NCBI RefSeq assembly: GCF_000425445.1
Contig: NZ_KE384378.1
Coordinates: 171,811-235,810, forward strand
Source of the DNA: Flavobacterium denitrificans DSM 15936
GTDB taxonomy: Bacteria > Bacteroidota > Bacteroidia > Flavobacteriales > Flavobacteriaceae
DNA length: 64,000 nucleotides
Reading direction: 5' to 3'
Part shown: positions 52,803 through 61,229 of the stretch, piece after piece
How positions within the stretch are numbered: the first letter of the stretch is position 1
Layout of the letters: the number at the start of each line of letters is the position of its first letter
Translations under genes and position numbers: made by a program
Notes under the pieces: generated by a model
Seen by the model: only the letters and a program-made list of their open reading frames with translations
Database searches by the model: none
Told to the model about the DNA's origin: nothing

Positions 52803-52890
52803 AAAAAACATCCCCGTATCAAAAAAAAAATATAACTTTACACGCAACTATTTGACAATTAACTCATCTATTTAATAAAACCAATAGAAA

Positions 52891-53751
52891 ATGAGCAAAA
52901 TTTTAACCTTAAGTATCGTTGTATTCTTCCTTTTTAGCTGTTCAAGTGAAAATGCAGAAACCACTCCCCCGCCAACTGATAAAACTAAAAATTCAGAAAA
53001 AGTAAATCTTGCTATAGGAATCAAGAAAGACGCCGATATACGTGAGGTTTTTAAAGTGTTAAATGAATTGAAGTTTGATATTCTGCAAATGAACGGTTTC
53101 TTTTTCAAATCGGATATACCTAAAAGTGGTGTTGAGGATTTGATCAATACTTTAAATGAAAAACCTTATATAAAAACTGGCGCTTGGGCTGCGACGCCTG
53201 GCAGTGTTTACTATATAGAGTCAGAAAACAAAACTTTTATCGGAAATATTTTTTTTGACATGAACGTTGCCAATCAAAATGATTTGCTTGACTTAATTGC
53301 ATCATTAAAATTGCAAGATGGATCAATTGATACCAAAAACATTTATCTCGGTATTCCAGAAGGAACGCAAACCTATTGGAAAACTAAAATGAAAGAGTAC
53401 TCCTTTGTAAAATGGACCGAAACCTTTGATCAAGTTTGCCTATCGTATCAACACACTTCTGTAATTTCAGCAGATGTTCCCGCCAGCGGTCAGGTCAATC
53501 AAACCATTCCAATTAAAATCAAGTATATTGCTCTTAATGGCTGTGGCACTTTTGGAGGCGTTTCTGAAACAAATCTAGGAAATATCAAAACCATTACTGT
53601 AAAAGCGAAATATGAAGGCTGTTTCTGCACTATGAATATTCTGAATCTTGAAACCACCTATAATTTTGTAGCGACATCAACCGGAAACAAAACTATTAGA
53701 TTTTTACAACCAGACGGAAAATATCTGACTTATACGATAGCGATTAAATAG
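52891..53751 (+). CDS. Lipoprotein of unknown function
   Basis: A 286-residue protein with a lipoprotein signal (FFLFSCSSEN, Cys at about 17) and a Pro/Thr-rich linker. Residues about 35-180 alternate helix and strand (EVFKVLNELKFDILQMNGF). Residues about 190-286 form a beta-sandwich-like domain containing three Cys (GCGTFGG and EGCFC). No known family is recognised. It stands alone between the repeat region and the convergent cupin gene. Confidence 0.78.
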   Translation: MSKILTLSIVVFFLFSCSSENAETTPPPTDKTKNSEKVNLAIGIKKDADIREVFKVLNELKFDILQMNGFFFKSDIPKSGVEDLINTLNEKPYIKTGAWAATPGSVYYIESENKTFIGNIFFDMNVANQNDLLDLIASLKLQDGSIDTKNIYLGIPEGTQTYWKTKMKEYSFVKWTETFDQVCLSYQHTSVISADVPASGQVNQTIPIKIKYIALNGCGTFGGVSETNLGNIKTITVKAKYEGCFCTMNILNLETTYNFVATSTGNKTIRFLQPDGKYLTYTIAIK

Positions 53752-53775
53752 AGAAATTGGGAGTTAAAAGCAATT

Positions 53776-54216
53776 TTATCTCAAATCTTTCTTGATCACT
53801 AAATATTTCAAATCGGTAGTTCCGGCGTTGCTTATTCCGTGTTCTGCATTTGGCGGACAATATAAGCTTGTATTGGGACCTACGACAACAGTTTTACCAT
53901 CCAAGAAAAAAGAAGCAGAACCTTCTAAGATGTAAAAAAACTCTTCTTCTGGATGATGGTGAGGCGCATGCGTTGATTTTCCTGGTTCGACAATACTCAT
54001 TTTTAAAGTATTTTCTTCGGTGAAGTTTTTGTCGGCGAACCAGTATTGATAGCCTACTTTGGTTTTTGTGGCTTTATTTAAATCGAAATGATTCACGCAA
54101 TTTTCAATCGTATGCTTCACTTCTGCTGGAGTCTCTTTTTTGGTTTCTTGCGAAAATGCAATCTGTTGGAAAAACAGGACTGCAAATGTGGTTTTTATGG
54201 TTGTTAGTGCGTTCAT
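53776..54216 (-). CDS. Secreted single-domain cupin protein
   Basis: A 146-residue protein with signal peptide (about 1-22). The cupin motifs GKSTHAPHHHPEEEFFYILEG and GPNTSLYCPPNAEHGISNAG carry the metal-binding His and Glu residues. The periplasmic location separates it from KdgF, which is cytosolic. Role unknown. Confidence 0.85.
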   Translation of the reverse strand: MNALTTIKTTFAVLFFQQIAFSQETKKETPAEVKHTIENCVNHFDLNKATKTKVGYQYWFADKNFTEENTLKMSIVEPGKSTHAPHHHPEEEFFYILEGSASFFLDGKTVVVGPNTSLYCPPNAEHGISNAGTTDLKYLVIKKDLR

Positions 54217-54432
54217 TGTTTTTTTTGTAATAATACTAAAAAATGTTTTTGATAAATTGAAATTAAAATAAAATTCTATTTTTTGTTGCTGTACTATTAT
54301 TTGCTTTTTTTGTCTTTAAAATCATATCCTCAAAAGAAATTATTCAACTACGAGCAAATTTGAGCCTGACTTTGCAGAATATCAGAAATAAAAACTACTT
54401 TTAAAAACTTCAAAAGCAATTTTTAAACCTTT

Positions 54433-55359
54433 ATGATGAACCAATTCCAGCTTAAAATAAAACCATACTTTCTATTTGCTATTACCTTAACTTTTACAAA
54501 TTTTATAGCCGCTCAGACATTAAATGAAAAAAGCCATACCATAATAGCAAAAGGTGCAGTTCTCACAATGCTATCCGATCAATTCAGTTTTACAGAAGGG
54601 CCTGCTTCAGATAAGAAAGGAAATGTTTATTTTACGGATCAGCCCAATAATCGAATCATGAAATGGTCGGTTAATGGCGAACTTTCTGTTTTTATGGAAA
54701 ATGCAGGAAGAGCCAATGGTTTGTATATTGATCACGAAGGCAACCTTTTGGCTTGCGCCGATGAAAAAAATGAGCTTTGGAAAATAGACATGAACAAAAA
54801 TTATACTGTAATGCTAAACAACTTCGAAGGAAAGAGACTGAATGGTCCCAATGATCTTTGGGTTGATCCAAAAGGCGGTATTTACTTTACAGATCCTTAT
54901 TACCAAAGGGATTATTGGAAACATACTTCTAAAGAAATAGAAAAAGAATGTGTTTACTATTTATCTCCAGATAAATCTAAAATCATCAATGTTGGGAATG
55001 ACCTTGTAAAACCGAATGGCATTATTGGAACTTCGGATGGGAAAACGTTATATGTAGCAGATATAGGCGCAAATAAAACCTACTCTTATACCATCGAAAG
55101 CAACGGTTCTTTAGGAAAAAAAACACTTTTTACAGAATCAGGTTCAGATGGAATGACAATAGACGAATCTGGAAATATTTATTTATGCGGAAAAGGAGTT
55201 ACCGTATTCAATCCAAAAGGAGAAAAAATAGCCCATATTGATGTTCCTGAACCTTGGACGGCTAATGTTTGTTTTGGAGGGAAAAAATTTAAAACGTTAT
55301 TTATTACTGCCAGCAAAAGTGTTTATACGATTGAAATGAATGTTCGAGGAATGAAATAA
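54433..55359 (+). CDS. SMP-30/gluconolactonase-family protein
   Basis: A 308-residue secreted protein (signal peptide about 1-27). The six-bladed propeller motifs FTEGPASDKKGNVYFTDQPN, GPNDLWVDPKGGIYFTDPYY and PNGIIGTSDGKTLYVAD hold the Glu, Asn and Asp metal ligands of the family. It may hydrolyse a sugar lactone in the periplasm; a link with the pectin locus is not supported since it is 14 kb away. The 314-bp gap after it (55360-55673) holds a hairpin and the TetR promoter. Confidence 0.88.
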   Translation: MMNQFQLKIKPYFLFAITLTFTNFIAAQTLNEKSHTIIAKGAVLTMLSDQFSFTEGPASDKKGNVYFTDQPNNRIMKWSVNGELSVFMENAGRANGLYIDHEGNLLACADEKNELWKIDMNKNYTVMLNNFEGKRLNGPNDLWVDPKGGIYFTDPYYQRDYWKHTSKEIEKECVYYLSPDKSKIINVGNDLVKPNGIIGTSDGKTLYVADIGANKTYSYTIESNGSLGKKTLFTESGSDGMTIDESGNIYLCGKGVTVFNPKGEKIAHIDVPEPWTANVCFGGKKFKTLFITASKSVYTIEMNVRGMK

Positions 55360-55527
55360 TCTGTACATTATTCGTTCCTATTTTCCTTTGTTTATTTTTA
55401 TTTTGACCGAAATTTTATTCGTTAGTGAGAAAATCATACTTTTTTCAGAATCAAAAAACTTCAAAATCCTCTTAATTTGATTTGAATTTGGTTTGAATTT
55501 TGCTTAAAATGAAATTTTACAAAAACA

Positions 55528-55550
55528 TAAAACCTTTCGAAAGGCTTTAT
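55528..55550. other. Hairpin after the SMP-30 gene
   Basis: ATAAA, CCTTTCGAAAGG and TTTAT form a near-perfect stem of about 10 bp with the palindrome CCTTTCGAAAGG in the centre. It may be a weak terminator for the upstream gene; it is 170 nt from its stop. Confidence 0.35.
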
Positions 55551-55630
55551 TTTAAAAGCATTTTAGTTCTCTCTATGATTCAATAAGAAAATATTATGAT
55601 AAAAATATTTCATAATTCGAAAAACCGCCA

Positions 55631-55662
55631 TACATTTGCCTAACAGTGTTAAACAATTTAAT
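55631..55662 (+). promoter_or_regulatory. tetR promoter with operator copy 1
   Basis: TACATTTG (55631-55638) matches the -7 box TAnnTTTG. The operator-like repeat CTAACAGTGTTAAAC with AATTTAAT (55640-55662) follows directly and ends 11 nt before the ATG at 55674. This layout would let the regulator repress its own gene. Confidence 0.72.
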
Positions 55663-55673
55663 ACTTAATCAAA

Positions 55674-56267
55674 ATGGCTAGTAAAGATCGAATTTTAAGA
55701 CAAAAAGAAGAGACAAGAAGTAACATTCTTGGGGCTGCTTATGACATCGTGAAAGAAGACGGCTGGAATGGTTTGAGTATGCGCAAAATTGCTGACAGAA
55801 TTGAATATACTGCTCCAATTATTTATGAATACTTTTCTAATAAAGATGCGATATTGACCGAATTGACTGGTCAAGGGTTTATTAAACTGGCAAAAGAATT
55901 AGAAAAAGCGAAAGCAAAATTTGAAAAACCAGAAGAACAATTAGAAGCCATGTGGATGGCGTATTGGGATTTTGCCTTTACAGATACCGAAATGTATCAG
56001 GTAATGTTTGGAGTTCAGATGAACTGCTGTTCACAACAATGTTCGCTTTCAGATTCGCCGTATATGATGTTTACGGCAGTTATCGCTGAAGTCATGAAAA
56101 ACAGCAATCCTGATCCGGAAATTATTAAACAAAAGTATTTTACTTTCTTTTCTATTATTCATGGTTTGATTGCAATCAACATCATCAACAGAAATGGAGC
56201 TTTGGAAAGTATCAACAATCAAATTTTGAAAGACGCTATCGGCGGTATTATCAAATCAATACAATAA
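55674..56267 (+). CDS. TetR/AcrR-family transcriptional regulator
   Basis: A 197-residue protein with an N-terminal TetR helix-turn-helix (AAYDIVKEDGWNGLSMRKIA, IIYEYFSNKDAIL, about 20-60) and a C-terminal ligand-binding domain containing an unusual CCSQQC segment (about 120-125) that may bind metal or sense thiols. It precedes an adaptor-RND-OMF efflux operon. Five copies of a palindromic element before it and before the operon make it the likely local repressor. Confidence 0.93.
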   Translation: MASKDRILRQKEETRSNILGAAYDIVKEDGWNGLSMRKIADRIEYTAPIIYEYFSNKDAILTELTGQGFIKLAKELEKAKAKFEKPEEQLEAMWMAYWDFAFTDTEMYQVMFGVQMNCCSQQCSLSDSPYMMFTAVIAEVMKNSNPDPEIIKQKYFTFFSIIHGLIAINIINRNGALESINNQILKDAIGGIIKSIQ

Positions 56268-56286
56268 AAAAAATTTTCAATTTCAC

Positions 56287-56309
56287 TTAACAGTGTAAAA
56301 TAATTTAAG
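56287..56309. promoter_or_regulatory. TetR-type operator repeat, copy 2
   Basis: TTAACAGTGTAAAATAATTTAAG, which is the shared 23-bp element with one change in the right half of the TAACA/TGTTA palindrome. It begins 20 nt after the tetR stop. Confidence 0.6.
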
Positions 56310-56344
56310 GACCATATAAAATCCTTTTTTTTTAGAAGTTTTAC

Positions 56345-56367
56345 TTAACACTGTTAGAAAATTTAAT
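56345..56367. promoter_or_regulatory. TetR-type operator repeat, copy 3
   Basis: TTAACACTGTTAGAA followed by AATTTAAT. The TAACA-C-TGTTA core is a perfect palindrome. It lies 58 nt after copy 2. Confidence 0.65.
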
Positions 56368-56400
56368 TAACGTAATTAGAGCTTTTTTTTACTCTTTTAC

Positions 56401-56423
56401 TTAACGGTGATAAATAATTTAAT
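56401..56423. promoter_or_regulatory. TetR-type operator repeat, copy 4
   Basis: TTAACGGTGATAAAT followed by AATTTAAT, a weaker core. It lies 56 nt after copy 3. Confidence 0.55.
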
Positions 56424-56479
56424 ACCGATTTAAAGCAGAATTAAAAACAGCTTAAAAAAGCAAATTTGCGCACATGAAC

Positions 56480-56502
56480 TTAACAACGTTAGATAATTTA
56501 AT
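56480..56502. promoter_or_regulatory. TetR-type operator repeat, copy 5, next to the efflux promoter
   Basis: TTAACAACGTTAGAT followed by AATTTAAT. A -7-like CAAATTTG (56461-56468) lies 11 nt before it. Its presence argues that 56474-56581 is leader DNA rather than coding sequence. Confidence 0.62.
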
Positions 56503-56581
56503 TAAATTAATTATGAATCCTGAGAATGTCAGAATGCAAAAGATTTTAAAACAAATGAATGTCCAACAAATTAAAACCAAT

Positions 56582-57730
56582 ATGAAAATGAAAAATGTAA
56601 TTATAACCACCTTTATTCTGGCATTAGTACTAAGCAGCTGTGCTGATAAAAATCAGACGCCTGCTGCTCCGCCTCCACCGGTTTTACCTGTGGCAGCAAT
56701 CACAAGCGCTAACACAACTACTGACGCTGAATATCCTGCTTCTATACAAGGTACTGTTGACGTTGAAATTCGTCCACAAGTTAGTGGAAATCTTGAAAAA
56801 GTTTATGTTGACGAAGGTGCTTACGTAACAAAAGGTCAAACTTTATTCAAAATAAACGAACGTCCTTTCCGTGAACAATTGAACAACGCTTTAGCGAATC
56901 TTCACGCAGCAGAAGCAGCCTTGATCAACGCTAATTTAGAAGTTGATAAATTGACTCCACTAGTTCAAAATAAAGTAGTTTCAGACTATCAATTAAAAAC
57001 GGCTAAAGCTTCGCAAAAAATTGCTGCTGCAAATATCGAACAAGCAAAAGCAATGGTTGGTTCTGCTAGAATCAATTTAGGATATACTACTGTAACAGCT
57101 CCAGTTAGCGGTTACATTGGAAGATTGCCTAAAAAACAAGGAAGTTTAGTTTCGGCTACAGATGTTGAGCCATTAACAAACCTTTCAGATGTTCACGAAG
57201 TTTTTGCTTATTTCTCTCTTGGTGAAACAGATTTCATCAACTTCAAAGCGCAATATGCAGGAAGCACAATTGGTGATAAAATCAAAAAACTGCCTCCTGT
57301 AACTTTAGTTTTGGCAGATAATAATGCCTATCCTCAAACTGGGAAAATTGATATGGTTGACGGCCAATTTGACAAAACTACTGGAGCGATTACGGTAAGA
57401 GCAACTTTCCCAAATGCAAACGGAATTTTACGTTCTGGAAATACAGGAAGAATCCGTTTAGGCGTTCAGCACGACGATGCGATTTTAGTGCCGCAATCGG
57501 CGACAGTTGAAATGCAAGATAAAGTATTTGTCTTCACTGTAGGCAAAGACAACAAAGTAAGCAAAATGCCCATTACCATTGCTGGTAAAAGCGGTGTTAA
57601 CTATCTAATTAAAGATGGCGTAAAATCGGGTGACCAAATCGTATTAAGCGGTATTGACAAACTTCAGGAAGGACAGGTTATTCAACCTGAAAAATCAACA
57701 AAAGTTGCCCAAGTAATTAATCAAAAATAA
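56582..57730 (+). CDS. RND periplasmic adaptor lipoprotein (AcrA-like)
   Basis: The frame is open from an ATG at 56474, but the ATGs at 56582 and 56588 are preferred. From there the protein begins MKMKNVIITTFILALVLSSC, a lipoprotein signal, whereas the earlier start would bury it under 36 residues and would place operator copy 5 inside the gene. The 382-residue protein has a Pro-rich linker, lipoyl halves (VEIRPQVSGNLEKVYVDEGA, VTAPVSGYIGRLPKKQGS) and barrel domains of AcrA-type adaptors. It joins the RND pump 11 nt downstream to an outer-membrane duct. Probably repressed by the TetR protein upstream. Confidence 0.93.
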   Translation: MKMKNVIITTFILALVLSSCADKNQTPAAPPPPVLPVAAITSANTTTDAEYPASIQGTVDVEIRPQVSGNLEKVYVDEGAYVTKGQTLFKINERPFREQLNNALANLHAAEAALINANLEVDKLTPLVQNKVVSDYQLKTAKASQKIAAANIEQAKAMVGSARINLGYTTVTAPVSGYIGRLPKKQGSLVSATDVEPLTNLSDVHEVFAYFSLGETDFINFKAQYAGSTIGDKIKKLPPVTLVLADNNAYPQTGKIDMVDGQFDKTTGAITVRATFPNANGILRSGNTGRIRLGVQHDDAILVPQSATVEMQDKVFVFTVGKDNKVSKMPITIAGKSGVNYLIKDGVKSGDQIVLSGIDKLQEGQVIQPEKSTKVAQVINQK

Positions 57731-57741
57731 TAAAAACGACA

Positions 57742-60700
57742 ATGTTCAAAATATTTATACAAAGGCCTGTACTGGCGACCGTTATTTCCATTTTATTGGT
57801 AATTCTGGGAGTACTTGGCTTGACTAAATTGCCTTTACAGCAATTTCCTGATATTGCGCCACCATCGGTTTTGGTAACGGCGGTATATCCTGGAGCAAAC
57901 GCAGAAACGGTTTTGCGTTCGGTTGCTCCTTCTTTGGAAGAATCTATAAATGGTGTAGAAAACATGACTTACATGAGTTCTACCGCGAGTAATGACGGTA
58001 GTTTGGCTATCACAGTGTTCTTTAAATTAGGAACAGATGCCGACCAAGCTGCGGTCAACGTTCAAAACAGAGTTGCACAAGCAACAAGTCAGCTTCCTGC
58101 GGAGGTTGTACAACAAGGTGTAATCACGGCGAAACAACAAAACAGTTTCATCATGGCCATTGGTATGTACACCGAAGATGAATCAAAATACGATCAGACT
58201 TTTGTTGCCAATTATGCACAAATCAATATTATTCCAGAATTAAAACGTATTTCAGGTGTTGGTTCTGCCAGTATTTTTGGTGGTGTAAAAGACTACTCTA
58301 TGCGTGTTTGGTTGAATCCAACGCAAATGTCAACTTACAAAATCACGCCAAACGAAATCATGAGTGCGATTCAAGACAAAAGTTTGGAAGCGGCTCCAGG
58401 TAAATTTGGTGAACGAAGCAAAGAAGTTTTTGAATATGTAATCAAATACAAAGGAAAACTAACCAAACCCGAGGATTATGAAAATATAGCAATTCGCTCT
58501 AATCCTGACGGTTCTGTTCTTCACTTAAAAGATGTTGCAAGAGTCGAACTTGGCGCTTATTCATATAACAGTTTAACGCGTTTAAATGGTAAAAAAGGAG
58601 TTGTAATTGGAGTTATTCAGTTAGCAGGTTCTAACTCAAATGATATTCAGATTGCCATCAATAAAATGATGGAAAAAGCCTCTAAAGATTTCCCAAAAGG
58701 AATAAAACATAATATTTTCTATAGTACAAAAATATCGCTGGATCAATCCATTGAACAGGTTGAGCACACTTTGTTAGAAGCTTTTATACTAGTATTTATT
58801 GTGGTATTTATTTTCCTTCAGGATTTTAGATCAACATTAATTCCGGCTATTGCTGTACCTGTAGCAATTTTAGGAACGTTCTTCTTCATGCAGTTATTCG
58901 GATTCTCGATCAACCTTCTAACGCTTTTCGCATTAATTCTTGCGATTGGTATTGTGGTGGATGACGCGATTGTCGTCGTAGAAGCCGTGCATGCGAAAAT
59001 GGAGCACAAACATTTGTCTCCAAAAGTAGCCACACATGAAGCAATGCACGAAATAACGGGTGCTATTATCTCGATTACGCTGGTAATGGCTGCTGTATTC
59101 CTGCCGGTTGGTTTTATGGAAGGCTCTACAGGGGTTTTCTATCGTCAGTTTGCCTTTACTATGGCAATTGCAATTGTAATTTCGGCTGTTAATGCCTTGA
59201 CATTGTCTCCTGCACTTGCTGCATTATTTTTGAAAGATAATCACGGTGCTCACGATGCAAATGTGCCTTATGCAAAAAAAGGATTTAAGGAAAAATTCTT
59301 TACCGCTTTCAACAGCAGTTTTGAATCGCTTACAAATCGTTATGTAGGCGGAATTAAATTCTTAATCAGAAAAAAATGGTTGAGTTTAGGCGGATTAGCA
59401 GCTATTACTTTGGCAACTGTTTTATTAGTAAAAACAACTCCAGCAGGATTTATTCCAACAGAAGATCAGGGATTTATTGCGATTGCAGTAAACACGCCAT
59501 CTGGAACATCGCTTGACGGAACTCAAAAAGTAATGACGGAAGCTGAAAATACTTTAAGAGGTTTAGATGCATCACGATTTGTAACCGCAATTTCAGGTTT
59601 CAACTTGTTGACAAATTCTACTAGTCCGTCTTCCGCAGTTGTTTTCGTATTGCTTAAACCAAATGAAGAAAGAGGCGAAGTGAAAAATATCGAGGAAATC
59701 ATGAATCAAGTTCGTGGCAAATTGGGTTCAATTTCAGGAGGAAGTTTCTTTGTTTTCAGTTTCCCAACTGTTCCAGGATTTAGTAATGTTGAAGCTTTAG
59801 ATTTAGTGCTTCAGGATAAAACTGGAGGAAAACTGGATAAATTCAGCGGAATTTCTCAAAATTTCATTGGAGAATTGATGAAACGCCCAGAAATTGCTGT
59901 AGCCTTTACGAGTTTCAAAGCCGATTATCCACAATTGCAATTGGATATTAATGATGAAAAAGCAAATCAATTAGGCGTGAATGTAAAAGACATTTTGCAA
60001 ACGATGCAGACTTATTTTGGTAGTGCTCAGGCTTCCGATTTTAATAGATTTGGAAAATATTACCGAGTTGTAGTTCAGGCTGATATTGCCGACAGAGCTG
60101 ATCCATCATCAATTGACCGTGTTTTTGTGAAAAATAAAACAGGCGAAATGGTTCCGATAAACACTTTAGTAAAACTGACTCGTGTTTATGGTTCTGAAAC
60201 CGCTTCACGTTACAACTTATTTAATTCAATTTCGATTAATGCGATTCCGAAACCTGGATTTAGTTCTGGAGACGCTATTAAAGCAATTGAAGAAGTTGCA
60301 GCACAACAACTTCCTGCAGGTTATGGTTATGAATTTTCAGGACAAACTCGCGAAGAGATTTCTTCTGGAGGGCAGTCGGCAACGATTTTCTTACTGTGTT
60401 TGATATTCGTCTATTTCTTACTTGCCGCACAGTATGAAAGTTATATTCTGCCATTGGCTGTAATCTTATCAATCCCTGCAGGTATTTTCGGAGTATTTGT
60501 GGCAATCGGCTTGACCGGAATCGAAAACAACATTTACGTTCAGGTTGCACTTGTCATGCTGATTGGACTTCTCGCTAAAAATGCCATCTTGATTGTGGAG
60601 TTTGCGGTACAGAAACGAAAATCAGGACAAGCTTTAGTTAGAGCTTCAATCGATGCTGCAAAATTACGTTTGCGACCTATTATCATGACTTCCCTAGCCT

Positions 60701-60906
60701 TTGTGGTTGGTTTAGTGCCAATGATGAGCGCCAAAGGACCATCGGCTCAAGGAAATCATTCAATCAGTATTGGAGCAGCGGGCGGAATGCTTTCTGGAGT
60801 AATTCTCGGATTATTTATTATTCCGGTTTTATTCATCGTATTCCAACATTTACAAGAAAAAGTTACTGGAAAACCAGTAGCAGTAATTCATAACGAAGAA
60901 AAATAA
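57742..60906 (+). CDS. RND-family multidrug efflux pump (AcrB-like, HAE1 type)
   Basis: A 1054-residue protein of normal length. It has 12 membrane helices, two periplasmic loops, and the helix-4 signature LAIGIVVDDAIVVVEAVHAK with the proton-relay Asp pair. It also has FMEGSTGVFYRQFAFTMAIA and the C-terminal GLLAKNAILIVEFA. It should expel amphiphilic drugs or toxic compounds. It is more AcrB-like than the pump at 47748. The stop is followed without gap by the ATG of a 37-residue membrane protein. Confidence 0.95.
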   Translation: MFKIFIQRPVLATVISILLVILGVLGLTKLPLQQFPDIAPPSVLVTAVYPGANAETVLRSVAPSLEESINGVENMTYMSSTASNDGSLAITVFFKLGTDADQAAVNVQNRVAQATSQLPAEVVQQGVITAKQQNSFIMAIGMYTEDESKYDQTFVANYAQINIIPELKRISGVGSASIFGGVKDYSMRVWLNPTQMSTYKITPNEIMSAIQDKSLEAAPGKFGERSKEVFEYVIKYKGKLTKPEDYENIAIRSNPDGSVLHLKDVARVELGAYSYNSLTRLNGKKGVVIGVIQLAGSNSNDIQIAINKMMEKASKDFPKGIKHNIFYSTKISLDQSIEQVEHTLLEAFILVFIVVFIFLQDFRSTLIPAIAVPVAILGTFFFMQLFGFSINLLTLFALILAIGIVVDDAIVVVEAVHAKMEHKHLSPKVATHEAMHEITGAIISITLVMAAVFLPVGFMEGSTGVFYRQFAFTMAIAIVISAVNALTLSPALAALFLKDNHGAHDANVPYAKKGFKEKFFTAFNSSFESLTNRYVGGIKFLIRKKWLSLGGLAAITLATVLLVKTTPAGFIPTEDQGFIAIAVNTPSGTSLDGTQKVMTEAENTLRGLDASRFVTAISGFNLLTNSTSPSSAVVFVLLKPNEERGEVKNIEEIMNQVRGKLGSISGGSFFVFSFPTVPGFSNVEALDLVLQDKTGGKLDKFSGISQNFIGELMKRPEIAVAFTSFKADYPQLQLDINDEKANQLGVNVKDILQTMQTYFGSAQASDFNRFGKYYRVVVQADIADRADPSSIDRVFVKNKTGEMVPINTLVKLTRVYGSETASRYNLFNSISINAIPKPGFSSGDAIKAIEEVAAQQLPAGYGYEFSGQTREEISSGGQSATIFLLCLIFVYFLLAAQYESYILPLAVILSIPAGIFGVFVAIGLTGIENNIYVQVALVMLIGLLAKNAILIVEFAVQKRKSGQALVRASIDAAKLRLRPIIMTSLAFVVGLVPMMSAKGPSAQGNHSISIGAAGGMLSGVILGLFIIPVLFIVFQHLQEKVTGKPVAVIHNEEK

Positions 60907-61020
60907 ATGGAAAACTATATAACGACAATCTTGGTGACCATAATAATTGGCATCGCATATATATCGTACAGAATCTCAAAAGATCTTGAAACGAAAAAAG
61001 ATATTTGCACAGAAATTTAA
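60907..61020 (+). CDS. 37-residue single-span membrane protein of the efflux operon
   Basis: The ATG directly follows the RND stop codon with no spacing. The product begins MENYITTILVTIIIGIAYIS, one membrane helix (about 5-21), and continues with a charged tail rich in Lys, Glu and Asp. The helix is followed by Tyr-Arg, giving a likely orientation with the C-terminus inside. Length and position recall AcrZ, a small helix that binds AcrB in enterobacteria, but the sequence shows no recognisable similarity, so that role is inference. The 209-nt gap after it contains palindromic repeats. Confidence 0.7.
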   Translation: MENYITTILVTIIIGIAYISYRISKDLETKKDICTEI

Positions 61021-61049
61021 TCTGTTAATGAGGTTAAAAAAAATATTTT

Positions 61050-61180
61050 AACACATAGAGACATAGGATAATATGTAAAGAAATTAGAAGAAACTAGTTT
61101 CAACACATAGAAAACTATGTGAATTTAAAATAAATGAAACGCCTTTTTCAAATTCCCAAAAAACTATGTCTCTATGCGTT
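61050..61180. repeat. Inverted repeat with inner hairpin between small ORF and OMF gene
   Basis: AACACATAGAGACATAG (61050-61066) is matched by its complement CTATGTCTCTATGCGTT (61164-61180) with one difference. A third hairpin CACATAG/CTATGTG lies at 61104-61121. The element separates the pump genes from the duct gene. Confidence 0.65.
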
Positions 61181-61229
61181 TAAAAAAAATTACACCCAAA
61201 CGGGTTAAAGGAATTTTAATAAAAAAACA

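Noticed and set aside
53776..54216. Cupin gene considered as KdgF of the uronate pathway
   Set aside because: The protein has a signal peptide and lies 14 kb from the pectin genes, whereas KdgF acts in the cytosol on unsaturated uronate.
55509..55586. 25-codon ATG frame between the SMP-30 and TetR genes
   Set aside because: It has no signal, helix or domain pattern, and includes the hairpin at 55528; chance frame in AT-rich DNA is more likely.
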